From Pempheris klunzingeri (taxonomy: Eukaryota > Chordata > Actinopteri > Acropomatiformes > Pempheridae), in contig NC_092027.1 of NCBI RefSeq assembly GCF_042242105.1, positions 5,926,006-5,990,005 of the forward strand: a DNA stretch of 64,000 nucleotides, read 5' to 3'. The notes under the pieces are model-generated. The model was not told where the DNA came from. It made no database searches and was given only the letters and a program-made list of their open reading frames with translations. Of the stretch, positions 1 through 11,900 are shown one piece after another; position 1 is the first letter of the stretch, and each line of letters starts with the position of its first letter. Position numbers and translations under genes: made by a program.

Positions 1-3000
1 GCTTAAAATGAAAGCACCAAAGCTGTGACATGGGCCTTTTTTCCACAAGACTTTTTCAGACAAATAGGAGGTGGAAGTTTCACTGATCCTGCAGTGTAAT
101 TATGTTAATACACGGCCACTGGCTCGTAAAGAGGCTGTAATCAGAGGGTCAGCCTTCCTGAAAACTGTCCAAATGAAGAAATTACCATGTACCCTGAGCT
201 CTGAACCGCTTCCCATGAGCCCTCTCTACCCAGAACCCTTCACACGGCCCATTTATTTGAACTGGCTCTCACCCGCAGCAGGCCGCACTCTGAGGAACGG
301 CTCGTAAAAGTCATCAGGTCCTCATTATCGTCATTACTATAATTATTTTCTATATTTAACCATGTGAAATGAGGCCAAATGAGTGTGCTGGTTCGCCCCT
401 TTCTGCGAACAACCCCGGGACACTTGTTGCAGTGGTACGGCCCTAGTTTTCTCACAATGAGGCGCTGCGTGATGTTCTCACAGTCGGAGCGTACCACTTT
501 CTTGGGAGCGGGTTGTGTTTGTTTGGGTTGAAAACGCTGTTGTGTCTTTGAAAGCGGGGCAGCTCCCGTTGCTGTGGGGAACGCTGGTTTCTGCTATGTG
601 GTGCGGTTGTGTTTTTGGCGACCGCAGCAGGAGAATTTGAGTATTTGTGAGCTTGTTTAGCCAAAGCCACCTTCATTATTATTAGACTGATGTATACCCC
701 AGAGAGGTGGAGGGAAAAACCACCCACAGAGCTCGTACCGAAAGCAAAGGTGGGGCCCTTTCAGCTGGCAGTGAAGTTACATAAGGGGACTTTTTTTTAA
801 ATTTTCTGGCTTGGTCAGCAGGCTGTCCACACAAATGAGAGGACTTTTATACTGTTTGTGCTCAGGCAAGACGCTGGAGGAAAAAAAGCCTTGCTAATGC
901 AGAGGTGTGTGAGTCAGAGCAGTGAGGGGCTCAGCGTGGAGGGGCTCAGGCTGTATATTAGCTTCAGGCTGTATATTGTACTCCAGGTGCAAATCTGGAC
1001 AGCTCAGCTTTGCACGATTCCTCGCTCTCTAATGATGAAAACATACCAGACTGTGAGAGCGTCTCAGTAGCCAGATGTTGCAGAGGGCAGTATGAGACCT
1101 GGGAGATCCGGAAATAAATAAATAAAAATACACGTGTGCAGGTTTTATACCTCCTTTTATCTTTTTATGCCTTTTAACGTCTTCTGGACTTGATCTGTTT
1201 TTCACTAATTAGGCCAAAGTTTCTCAAGCTTCATGTCTAACATCTTTAGAGCTAAAATGAGTAGATAGTTAATGATTAATCTATTTTGATGATCAACTAA
1301 TCATTCAGGTTTCTGCCTCTTAAGTTAAGTTAGATTTAGTTTGCAATCAGATGTGACAAAGAAAAACAGCAAATTCTCACATTTGAGAAGCTGAAATCAG
1401 AAGTTATTTGGCAAACAAGGCCTAAATGAATCATTAATTATCAAAATATTTACTGATTAATTTTCTGATTAATCGATTAATCATTTGTTTGCTAGAGCAG
1501 TCTTCAAAATGCAGGCTTCAAAGTGCAAAATGTCATACATAACAGAATTGTACAAAATCCAATAAAGAAAATAACAGAAACAAAGAAACAAATTAAGTAA
1601 TATCTGAATGAACTTAAACTATAAAAGTATATTTTAAGAAGACAGCTTTTTTTCTTCGAATAATTTGTTCAAGACAAAAAAACTGCATAAGGCAACGCAC
1701 AGGCTCATATGTGCACCTAAAAGGTCTGAAATATAGCAAAGAGCCTATTTAAAGAGCTGTGGTGAGATAAGATCTTGTTTTTACCATCCACCCCCCTCTA
1801 TGCGCCCCTGCAACCCTGAGTTATGCCATTAAGATTTCAGCCCCAGAAACACTTCATATTTACATTAGGAAGCAGCAGAACGCCTCTCGCCTCGCCGACT
1901 TATAACAGATAACTTCCTGGAAGCGCACACTCATCTGTGGGTGAAGCAGAAGGGGCCCTCCCTGCCCTCCCTGCCCGCCCGCCCGCCCACTGACAAATGG
2001 CAAACACATGTGTTTATAGGAGGATCAATGGCGAGTGGTGGAGTCACCGTGTTGTGACTAACCAATGTTTATGCCAGAGATCTGACGCCCGGTTTAATAG
2101 TCAGTTTCACCTGCTCCGATTACAGTGGAGCAGCGGCCTGAAGCAAACAACAACACGACAGGAGCTTCCCAGTGTGCATCACTTCAAAAGGGTCGGCTTG
2201 TAGCTGTTAGCCGTTACAGCTAACAGCCTGTTTGTTCAGCATGATTAGGGGCGATTTTTCACATGACCATCACATTTAGATTATCCTGATTAAAATCTAC
2301 TCCACCTCAGTTACGACTCACTCTTTATTGGGCGAGGCGCAATAAAAGTGATCACGAACTCCGTTTATATTGTCTACGTGTTTACCTACTCACAAGATCT
2401 GCCCTAATAAAACTCACCCGCAGTGAGAACGAGGGTTTCGTGTGTGAAAGTGTCAAACTGTTCTCTTTTGGGACCCTTGTGGTCCCCAGACTCTCCGCAG
2501 CAGAGGACACAGACTGTGTTCGTGTTTGTTGCAGCATTTGTTTCTCTGTGAGAACTCTGTCGGATGTTTGACTTGTGCTGAAGTCCAGATGCAGAGTGGT
2601 TTGCTCACGGACTGCCAGTCACGACTACAATGGCTTTTATGATTACAGCTTTTTCATCAAGGTGTTAGTAACCCTAATGGACCTTGAATGTATGACATCA
2701 GTGTTGTAATGGTTGGAGCATTTACCTCCTAATATTAACCCTCGGGTTTTGCTGACATTGGCTTTAAGTCCTCGTTGTTTGGGCTGTAAAATAGTAACAA
2801 TATTTCCAACATCAGCCCATTTTTTTGCTTTAAATATTGATCTTGTTTCATCTGACCATTTTAAAATCAAAGATGTTGAAAAGTATTGCAGTGGTAACTT
2901 TTAATGTGTCCACAAACTGGACTTGTGATGACTTCAACTTAGAAAACACAAGCAAATTGTGTAAATGTAGTTGTCTTTATGATTAAATCTGTTGTCAAAG

Positions 3001-5509
3001 GTATCGAGATCTTTATTTTATTTTATTTATGCTAAATATCTATTAGGAACAATGAAGAAAACATTGGTTACCAACTGTATACAGATGTATTGCATATCGC
3101 ATTTATAGCCAAGGCTAATTTGCATATGTTTTCTTAAACATTTATCTTAAATCTATTGCATATAACTGTTTGAGAGAAGTAATGCTTCATTCCTGCAGAG
3201 GTCAAACACAAGTTTAAGACGTTTAAGTCATCAATTTAGAATAATGGTGATGAGCAGTTCCAATAAGATTGAATTAAAACGTATCAAGGTGTACTATGTA
3301 TGTTTTTTGAGCGGTTACAGTGGACTCAAGAGAAAACATCAGGTTTAATGTTCTGCTGAAGCCTTAAGATTAGTTTAACATTTTGCACTGAGGCTTCATG
3401 AAGGTGTGAGTGTATTTGTGTTGCTGAGCTGTGAGATGTTCGAGCATCTCTGTGTGGTTTAGAGAACAGATACGAGGTCACAGCTTCTCTCACACTTCGC
3501 CATCCACCCGCTTGTATCTCTGCAAAGCTTGCCAGGCCTGCTCGAGGAAAGCTGGTCTCCGGTGTAAACGTGTAAGCGTAAGCGTAAGTGTGTGCGCTTG
3601 TGGTTGGTGAAACCTACGTTCTCGGTTTGGTGGCTGGTTACAGCGATCACTGTGATTAGTGGAGACAAAGTAGTGTGATGCGTGCTGCTGTTGTGTCTGC
3701 AAGGTGATTTAATTTCTCCTCAGAGCATCAAACACAAAGCAAGTCACAGCAGCAGGACAACATCCATCAGATAGTCAGATAGTTTGACTTTCTAATCAAG
3801 AGTTATGATGCTGAAATCTGTCTAATAATAATGTTTTTGCATGAGGCCCAGAGTCTCTGCTGCTGTAAACTTGTCTGTAATTTCTCAGAACAAATATATT
3901 CAGACTCTAATTTGAGCTGCAGTTGTAATCACAGTAATCAGCAGTTTGTTTCCTCATGGATGCCTCTGCCAGCCTGGATCAAATTATTGGAACCAACAGG
4001 CACCCAGATCCGCTTCCATTGGGCGGCGTTGACCTTCGGGGGAGCACACTCGAACTTGCTGCAGCTCGCTGGTGGCGGGGGGTGATTGTGAGGGTGTAAT
4101 TGTGCAACGGGTGTCGCTGGCTAACGGCCCTGGCCTTGCATTTAGACAATAGCCAGGGAGGCAGGGCCCGCAGGGAGAGATAACGGTGTGACTAGAGGGA
4201 GAGTTTCACATGGGAACAGCCTGAATCAGGCCGGGTAGGAAGGAGGAAAGGAGGCTCAAGAAAGCATCAAACAAGCAGCAGCCACAAAGTGGGCTTCCTG
4301 ATTCCCACACTGAGCTACTGAAGGGTGACGCCCTAATCACAAAGTGGCAGAAAGATAAATGAAACTGAACAAGGCTTCCTATTGAGAGGCCGTATTTGGA
4401 TGCTCAAACAGTTAAAGTCACAGTTTCTTGTTTACATGTCTCTGATAATCCTCGCTCATTTCTTTTTGATCCAAATGTGCATGTAGCTTTTAGTCAGATT
4501 AGGATTCAGATTTGAGGCTCTGCTCAGCTCATTTCATCTGATACGAGCTTGATCCTGCTCACTGATGAGAGTTTACGAAGACTTAAAGTCAGCAGCAGCG
4601 TGAGTTCACTCCTGCTGTCCCTTCGTAGTTTCTTATGCGTTATTAGACATTTTTTATGGCATTTTATCGCTGAATCTGAGGCAATAACTACAAACTAAAC
4701 AAGAGACAAGCTCCTTGTTTTATTATTGCCTTAAAAAGAAGTTAGTGGAGGCGGATCGTCTGCTTGGAAAGCTGAACAACAAACACTGTCCTCTGCCTCA
4801 GTATCCGACGTTAAGATGCCCTTGAGAAAGGTGCTTAATCCTTAATTGTATTTATGGAGTTTGTATAGCTTAAAATACAGGACTGTCGTTGTGCTGGGCA
4901 GCTCCCAGGAGTTAGAGTTTGTTATTATGTGAGTATGAAGCAGCTGAAAAGGAGAATTCATGCTCAGTTAACTCCTTCCCCGGATGAATAAAGGCTTAAG
5001 GAAAACGATTGATGCTTTTACTGAGGCAATTAGTCCTAAATGCCTCTCTCAGACGCAGAAGTGGCACACTCTGGGGCTTTTCCTATCTCCAGAATCTGTG
5101 GTTTTGAGTCATTATCCCTCAGCCCTCACTGGCCCTTTAGATAACTGTGCCCCGGAGCAGGGCGCAAGCTGAGAAAATCCCATCAAGTTCAGATTGGTTT
5201 GAAAGACATCTGGTGTGGGACTGGGGGCTAATGCAATCCTGCATGGTAATTTGAAGTGCAGAAAGAGGTTCACGAGGATGCCATTCACCAAAGCAAATTA
5301 AAACCGGCCATAAAAGTAATATAATGGTAAACTCTAGTGTTTTAATGGAAAGCTTTATTTTAGGAAATACGTCTTTATTAAACACCACTCTCAAATCTGT
5401 ACTGTACATATGAAGCTGCAGCCAGTCAGCTTAGGTACAAGCTGTCGTTGCAAACTGTTTTTTTTGCAGATAAATGTGTCTAAATAATGTCTGCTCTTTC
5501 TTTCTGCAG
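1..5509. other. nedd9 5' flank or intron 1, no coding exon recognised
   Basis: No open frame here resembles a known protein. Vertebrate NEDD9 has a tiny first coding exon (about four residues) spliced to the SH3 exon. I searched for a short ATG exon followed by a donor and found no convincing one, so it probably lies upstream of the window and most of this stretch would then be intron 1. The stretch contains a degraded inverted-repeat element near 1255-1500 and a G/C-rich patch near 1940-1990. There is a possible regulatory cluster at 1907-1922, listed under findings. Confidence 0.5.
1255..1500. repeat. Degraded MITE-like element, ATTAATC-rich ends
   Basis: Both ends are rich in ATTAATC and GATTAATCGATTAAT words. 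The interior contains the phrase 'caaattctcacatttgag', which recurs in other copies in this window near 6350 and 28555. This matches the look of an abundant short inverted-repeat family in fish whose intact ends read roughly AGGGCTGCAAC and GTTGCAGCTC. The family name and superfamily are not assigned. Confidence 0.5.
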
Positions 5510-5926
5510 AACCTGATGGCCAAAGCGTTGTACGACAACATGCCGGAGTCCCCCGAGGAGCTGGCCTTCCGTAAAGGGGACATCCTGACCGTCATAGAGC
5601 AGAACACGGGAGGCCTGGAGGGCTGGTGGCTCTGCTCCCTTCACGGCCGCCAAGGCATCGCCCCCGGCAACCGCCTGAAGCTGCTGATCGGGCCCATGTT
5701 CGAGGCTCAGTCGCCGGCCGCCGCCGCCGCCGCCCAGTCCTCTCCTCAGAGCTCGCCCTATCAGCAGAAGCCTGGCTCGGCGGCTCAGGGGATCTACCAG
5801 GTGCCGCCGTCCCTCCAGAGTCCACAGCAGCAGAGTCAGCAGAGCATCTACCAGGTTCCTCCTGGACAAGACGTCTACCAAGTCCCACCGAGGAGTACTC
5901 TAGCTGCTGATACCACTCCGAGCAAG
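5510..5926 (+). CDS. nedd9: nedd9 SH3-domain exon
   Basis: The acceptor is tttctgcag before AAC CTG ATG; the donor is AAG|gtgagg. The 139 residues begin NLMAKALYDN and contain a full SH3 fold with ALYDN, the RKGDILTV acidic/RT-loop region and GWW. After the SH3 come a run of alanines encoded by a GCC repeat (about 5714-5734), then Gln/Ser/Pro-rich sequence with three YQVPP motifs. These Tyr sites are the start of the Crk-binding substrate region. The frame is open upstream of the acceptor, but that sequence is intron and not coding. Confidence 0.95.
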
Positions 5927-8900
5927 GTGAGGCCGACAGAGAGAGCCAGAACTGAGGCTCTATTTCTTATTTCCCTTGGGCTGCAACTAATGACTATTTT
6001 CATTATCACTGAATCTATCAATTAGTTTTGTGATTAATCATTTAATCCAATCGTGCGCCACGGAGAGCCAACAAGGCTGGAGCAGCTGATTTCACTGATT
6101 AGCCTTCCTTCAAGCAGAGGGGGAGGATCTCATCAGTGAAACCACCTGCCGAGGTCATTGGCTGGAAAGAAAACCTGTGGATTATTGGCACTGTGGCACA
6201 TTACTCCCCAAGACTGGTTCAGTCAATAAAAAGAACTGAAAAACTGCCCTCACAGGTTGCCACAGCCCACTGTGACATCTTACAGTTGCTTTTTTTGTCC
6301 AAGCAACAAAGATCTTACATTCTAGTGATATAAAACGGAGAAAAGCAGTACATTCTCACATTTGAAAGGCTGGACCAGAGAATAATGACATAAATGACAA
6401 TCAACTAATCGTTTGAGCCTCCATCTTTCTATGAGATTAGAGCTTCAGGCATTTTCTCTCACTGTGTTTTAAACATGGTCATAAAGTCGTGGGTTACAAA
6501 CTTTAAAAAACTCATTGAGGCGTAGAAAACTAAGAGCGGGTTTAGAGAAAGAGAGAAAAATGGAGATCGGTCTGTTCGCTGACCTGAGACAGTTCTTTGG
6601 GATCAGAGCGGATTTTAAAACATAACATCAACTCTGCCAAGTGTGGGTATTAGATGTGATAGGACATGGCATTTACACCGTGACCTGTTATCCTGCCAGT
6701 CTGCCACGACTCCAATCAGTGTGGCTGCACACTGAGAGCAGAGAGAGGCCGGAGAGATTGTGGGTCTGCGACGTGAAATGCGGACAGGGTGTGCCGGGCC
6801 TGGCGCTCACCACAGAGCAGGGTAGTGTTTTTGTGCAGGGCTCCTATTTGGCTTTTCTTGTATATTGGCACGCTGTGTGTAGCAGAGCCAGTCTAAGCCA
6901 CAGAAGGGCAGCGAATATGGGAAGAACTTGTGGAAAAGCAAACAGCACAGAGCTGTTTTTTGGATTTTAGTGGAGCCCAGCTGCCTGAAAGTAGTTTTTT
7001 TTTCTGTATTTAAATGCTGTACACAGGGTCACTGGCAAACCCATTACACCTGGCATGGTCCTTTACTGTATGGCTGTGTATACAATCATCCAAGCAGTGT
7101 GTTCTTTATGTGTATTTGTTGTTTTATTGGCTGGATGGTATATCATTTTTAACATGTGACATCTTAGGCTGTCCTAAAAATACAGCCTGTTATTGCAGAC
7201 ACAAACGACGAGCTTCTCATATGTTCTGAATTATCTGGAAGAATAATACTCTTTATTATGTGTTTATTCATTAACAACCCAAAGGAATAGCAAGAATAAC
7301 TGTTTCAGCTGATGTCCACGGTGTGTAGACTCACTGACTGTCATGGGCTCTTTTATACAGATTCAGGTTCAGGTTCAGGTACAAACATTTCTGATAAACC
7401 AAATGTAGAAACAGGGCACATAAAGGAGATTACTAAGAAAAATGTGTGGCAATACAAAGACTTAATTAGCAGAAATATAAAAAATCAGCATCGGATGTCT
7501 GAAGAAATAACATGATTTGCATTTTACAGACAAAAAGTTGAATTCGTAAGCAGTAAAACAAATCTTTAATTTGTCTACTATCAGGTTTTGCTGCTATCAG
7601 TCACTCGTGGTAGTTTATGCCAACAGATGTTAGTTAGCATTAGTTAGCATTAGCGACTGGCCAACAGGTCAGCTAACATTCCTAACATACCTTCTTATGG
7701 TAGGTGGTGTTAGCAAACCTAAGCTATATATCACATTATTAGTGACACCGGTGAGCACTGCTGATAATAATAATGATAATTGTTATTTGTACTATTTATT
7801 TATTTATGTTATTTATACTATTCTTCAAAAGGTCACAATGTGCTTGTACAAGAAACATGAGATAAAATAAAGATAGAATGAAATATAAAAGAGACTTAGA
7901 CGTGGTTGCTGAACGAGCCAACCTTCTCTGTTACTGCTACTGTTGCTCCACAGTTTATCATCTCCTTTTATCCAGTGATCATCATTTGTGGCCACAGTGG
8001 CTATTCTTCACACTGTGAAAGTTACATAGTCTTGGTTTAAAGGCACCAGTTAAACCAAGGCGAGCGGTGATCCTTCATTACGAATGGAAGTCACTGGCAG
8101 GTGTGTGCTTCAACAGGAAGGAGGAATTTTCCTGTTTATTCAACCGTTTAACTAGTTTTAGCAGCTCAGACCAGATCATCCTCCAGGAGACGGATAGTAA
8201 TTATATGCTGGATGAGCTTTTTATAACCAAAGGGTGTTTTTTCTTTCAAACAAATCGGCTCCAGCCGTCATGGAAATGAGCTAAGGTGTGCATTTTAGTG
8301 GGTAAATAGGCAGCAGGCGCCGAAGGCTTAGAGGACTTTGTGTGATTCACTGTGTGATAAAGTCAGTCAGAGCTTGGGGGCTGAGGAGAGAGCTGTCAAT
8401 CAACCTGCACACAGCAGCCAGCCAGCACCTCTCGTTTCCCCCAACAGGCCTCAAGGCTTACATGGGGAGTGGTATTAAAAAGGCTTCGGCGATAACATGG
8501 AAAATTTAATGTGCTTCTAACAAGAGTACGTTTTGTGCTGTAATCATGTTATTGGAGAGATTAAATTAAATTCTGGACGTTTAACTTTCCCTCCAATCTG
8601 TGGTTATCAAAGTGGTGCAATTTTTTGTGGTCGTTCCTGTCTATTAAACAGATTATGATTATGACTGTGTGTTGTTGTACTGCAGGAGCTCTGCTGTTTT
8701 CCAGTGACGTCTGCCTGTTGGACAGAAGCACCATCGGTCTCTGTGGCCACAGTTAAAGCCAGACAGCGATATCTGTAGTAAAACTGGGATAAAAAAAACG
8801 ATTACAAGAAACGTATTGTTGGTTTATAGACTGGAAGCTGAAAGTGTTATTTTAGGCATCCGGGGTTCAAAAAGTTCCCTTTATTTTTTTGCACAGGCGT

Positions 8901-11900
8901 TGTTAGACGACTGCACTCAGTAATGGATAAGTTCACCGCAACAAATCCATCTTTTAACCAAATTTAATTCTATAAAATCCTGTTTTTAGAATAAATGCGT
9001 TCCTGTAAAACCCCAGTGATGGATGGAAACATCTGAAGCGTGATATGTTGTGCTACTTATTCAATTTTGGTGTGTTGTTTTGTTCCGAGTTGCAGCTACA
9101 AAAAAATGTTTGCATTTTGTTGTAGCGTCCTCTCTATAGCAACCCCAGCTACAGTTCGGTGTTTAGAGCTTTTCCTTCGACCAAAATGATGCACAAATGA
9201 TTAAAAGTGACGGCCATAATTTAAGTCTTCCAGTAAAGTTAGAATTATCCAGGAGGCTTTAAAGTGGAACCAGAACCAGCAGCTAACCCTCCACTGCACA
9301 CAGCGTCACAGCATTTTGTGGATTTGTCGACGTGAAATCCAAACCCTGACCTTCGCTCTTCAAAACACCAGAATCGGTCTTGTTTACTACGGCTCGTCTT
9401 TTGTGGAGCAGTATTGATGACAGGCTGCGAGCGTTGACTCATGCTGCATGCGGTGTGATGTGCTAAGAGCCGATGGAGCTGAAGGGAAAACAGCCATTTT
9501 CTTGTTGTCAAGTGCAAACGTGCGCGCGAGTGCAGACACTTGCTTCCCAAATGATTATGGAGGCTGATGGAGGCTGATGGAGGCTTCCTAGACTGATAAT
9601 CCCCTCTCATATTACTCCAAAGCCTCCCTCAGAGAAAGGTTCCTGCGTGTGTTTCACCCTGTGTGTTTAGAGCCGTGCATGCATGCGCTCTTGTCTGCAC
9701 ACTTCCTCCAGAATGCATCCTCGGGTTTGCATGCCAACCCCACAGTGCAAATCCAGATTGGCGACCGGTTATTTTCTCTTCATGTGGTGTGGGGCTCTGG
9801 TATATAAAGGCACACTGAGGTTTGGCGCTCTCTGCTTCTCTGGATGTTTGGTTTGATGCTGCGGCCTTGTCCTTGGGTGACCCTCCAACGCTGCCCTCCC
9901 ACCACCCTCCCTCCCCGCTCCCTTCAAGGTCTCCGAGCTGGGACCGTGTGGGACTGATGCCTGAAGCTCTCGGCCACACAAAGAGGCTCCTCACACGGAG
10001 GCCAGGAGGAGCTTTGTGCCGCCTTTCATCATTCTTGCTCTCAGAGGCCCATTTTTCATCTCAGCCTCTGCTGCTCTTGATTTTTCTCTTTCTCCTTCGG
10101 CTCTGAAAGGTGTGTCTGTTTCGCTCTGTCAGTTTCTCCCCACTGTTCCGTTTCCTCTGTGCTTCCCCCTCTGACTCAGGCACTGAGGTCATAGTGTTCA
10201 AAGATGGTTTTGGGTTCAGAGTTCAAAGATCTCCGTTGAGCGTCTTATCTACTCCTACCAGACGGCCTTTTCATTCCTCACTTCCTGCCTTGTAAGGTCT
10301 GCTCCTTTTATGGGCGTTTCCTCCGTTCACTGCATCATACCCATAGCTCCAACCCTCCTCCTTGGTGCCATGAAGAAGGTAGGGGTGCTACAAAATGATT
10401 AATAAACTCCCACACAACTCAAGGAAGTGCCCTGATAGCTGTTTATGGCTTGTGAGGGCGTGCCATCTACCTTGATAAAAGTCCCCTTATAGGAGTAACC
10501 AGGTTATGTGTAATGAATGGCTTGTTTGTTTGCCTCGGTCATATTTTCTCTGTCTAATCATGCACATGACAATCTCAGCACCAGATAAGTGAGTTATTTC
10601 TTCCCAGAGCAAGCCAGCTCCTTCAGACGCTTGTCTGCTCACCATTGTCGCAGCGGTGATGAATCGCCGGCTCATGAGGTTTGACCGAGGGGGCAAGGTC
10701 GTAAATCAGTTGCACCAAAAGTAATCTGCTCCGCGGTCCGCATACTGAGAGGACTTTCTCCTCCTTGAAAGTTTAATGCAGAGAATGTGATAAATGAGTA
10801 GAAGTAGGAGGAGAGGAGACCGGAAATGCTTGGCTCAACACTTTAGCAGCATGGCTGTAAAGACGGTAATTACCAAAACCCAAGCTGACATTCAGATTGC
10901 TTTTTTTTTTTTTTTTTTAATCCAACCAACTGTCCAAAACCCAAAGAGATTCAGTGTCATGTAACAGAAGACAAAGAAAATGGGGAAATATTCACTTTTA
11001 AAAGCCGCAGCAAGTGTATTTTGGGGATGTTTAGCCACACTAGCCGCTCTATGGATGGCACTGTCACATGGTTGCTTGGACAGTCCACCGCCAGACTGAA
11101 ATATCTCAACAACTATGGTTACCATGAAATTTTTAACAGACTAGCATAATTACGCCCAAGTGCAGCCTCACAGAGCATGGCTGCATAGTCTTTGTCTTGC
11201 TCTCTACTAAGATTTAAGGGTGGCTCATTTCTAATTTCTCATTTCGCTTTATCCTCTTTTTTCCTCAGATGACTGTCTCATTACTTTGTTTTCCTAGAAC
11301 GTAAACACCGACTGTCAGACACATCTTTTAACATTACTTCTCTTCAGATAATCATGGCAGGGGATTAAGAAGCTGCTTTGATCAGAGAGGATGAAAAATG
11401 ATCTCCATTAGTGCTAAAACCAGTGCGTTCTCTTTTAATGCTCCTCATTAAGCCCGCTGTCTGTTTGGGTTTAGCCACTTGGATGTGTTACAGAGACGGC
11501 CGAAAGCCTCACAGGATTCACGAGTTAATTACCTGCATTAATTAGTTTGGCACTTAAATGGGCTGCCGCAGCTCCGAGTGGCTGAGGGGAACATTATCGA
11601 GCAGTTCTGAGCAGCGAGGAAAATGGCCCACAACACAGCGAGAGACATCTTTGTACTGTGATTCAGCAAAGCAGAGAAGGGCAGGTTACTACAGAGCAGA
11701 AACACACCCTACGTTTAGGAGACGCAGTCATATAGAAAATCCCTTTCTTACTCAATACATGATGGTTGGATCGGTGCCCAGAGGTGACGCTCTCTGAAGG
11801 GTGAACCTACATGCTCAGTGAAGAGAGAGACCGGCGGGGGTCGACTTTGTCAGCGTCCAGATGGATGGATAAGAGCACGAGACAGGAGATGAGGAGGTGT

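Noticed and set aside
3375..3390. ATGAAG|gtgtgagt as a candidate first nedd9 exon
   Set aside because: It would give only Met-Lys before the SH3 exon, with a poor donor and no promoter support. Human has four residues there. Too weak to call.
5474..5509. Extra N-terminal residues before the nedd9 SH3 exon (MCLNNVCSFFLQ)
   Set aside because: This is intron with a polypyrimidine tract and a TGCAG acceptor. Vertebrate NEDD9 begins with about four residues from a separate exon followed directly by NLMA.
5480..5910. Arg/Gly-rich alternative frames over the nedd9 SH3 exon
   Set aside because: They are G/C-driven shadow frames of the conserved SH3-coding frame.
9245..9994. Two 121-codon - strand frames in nedd9 intron 2
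   Set aside because: No domain, no splice context and composition typical of random open frames in G/C-rich DNA.
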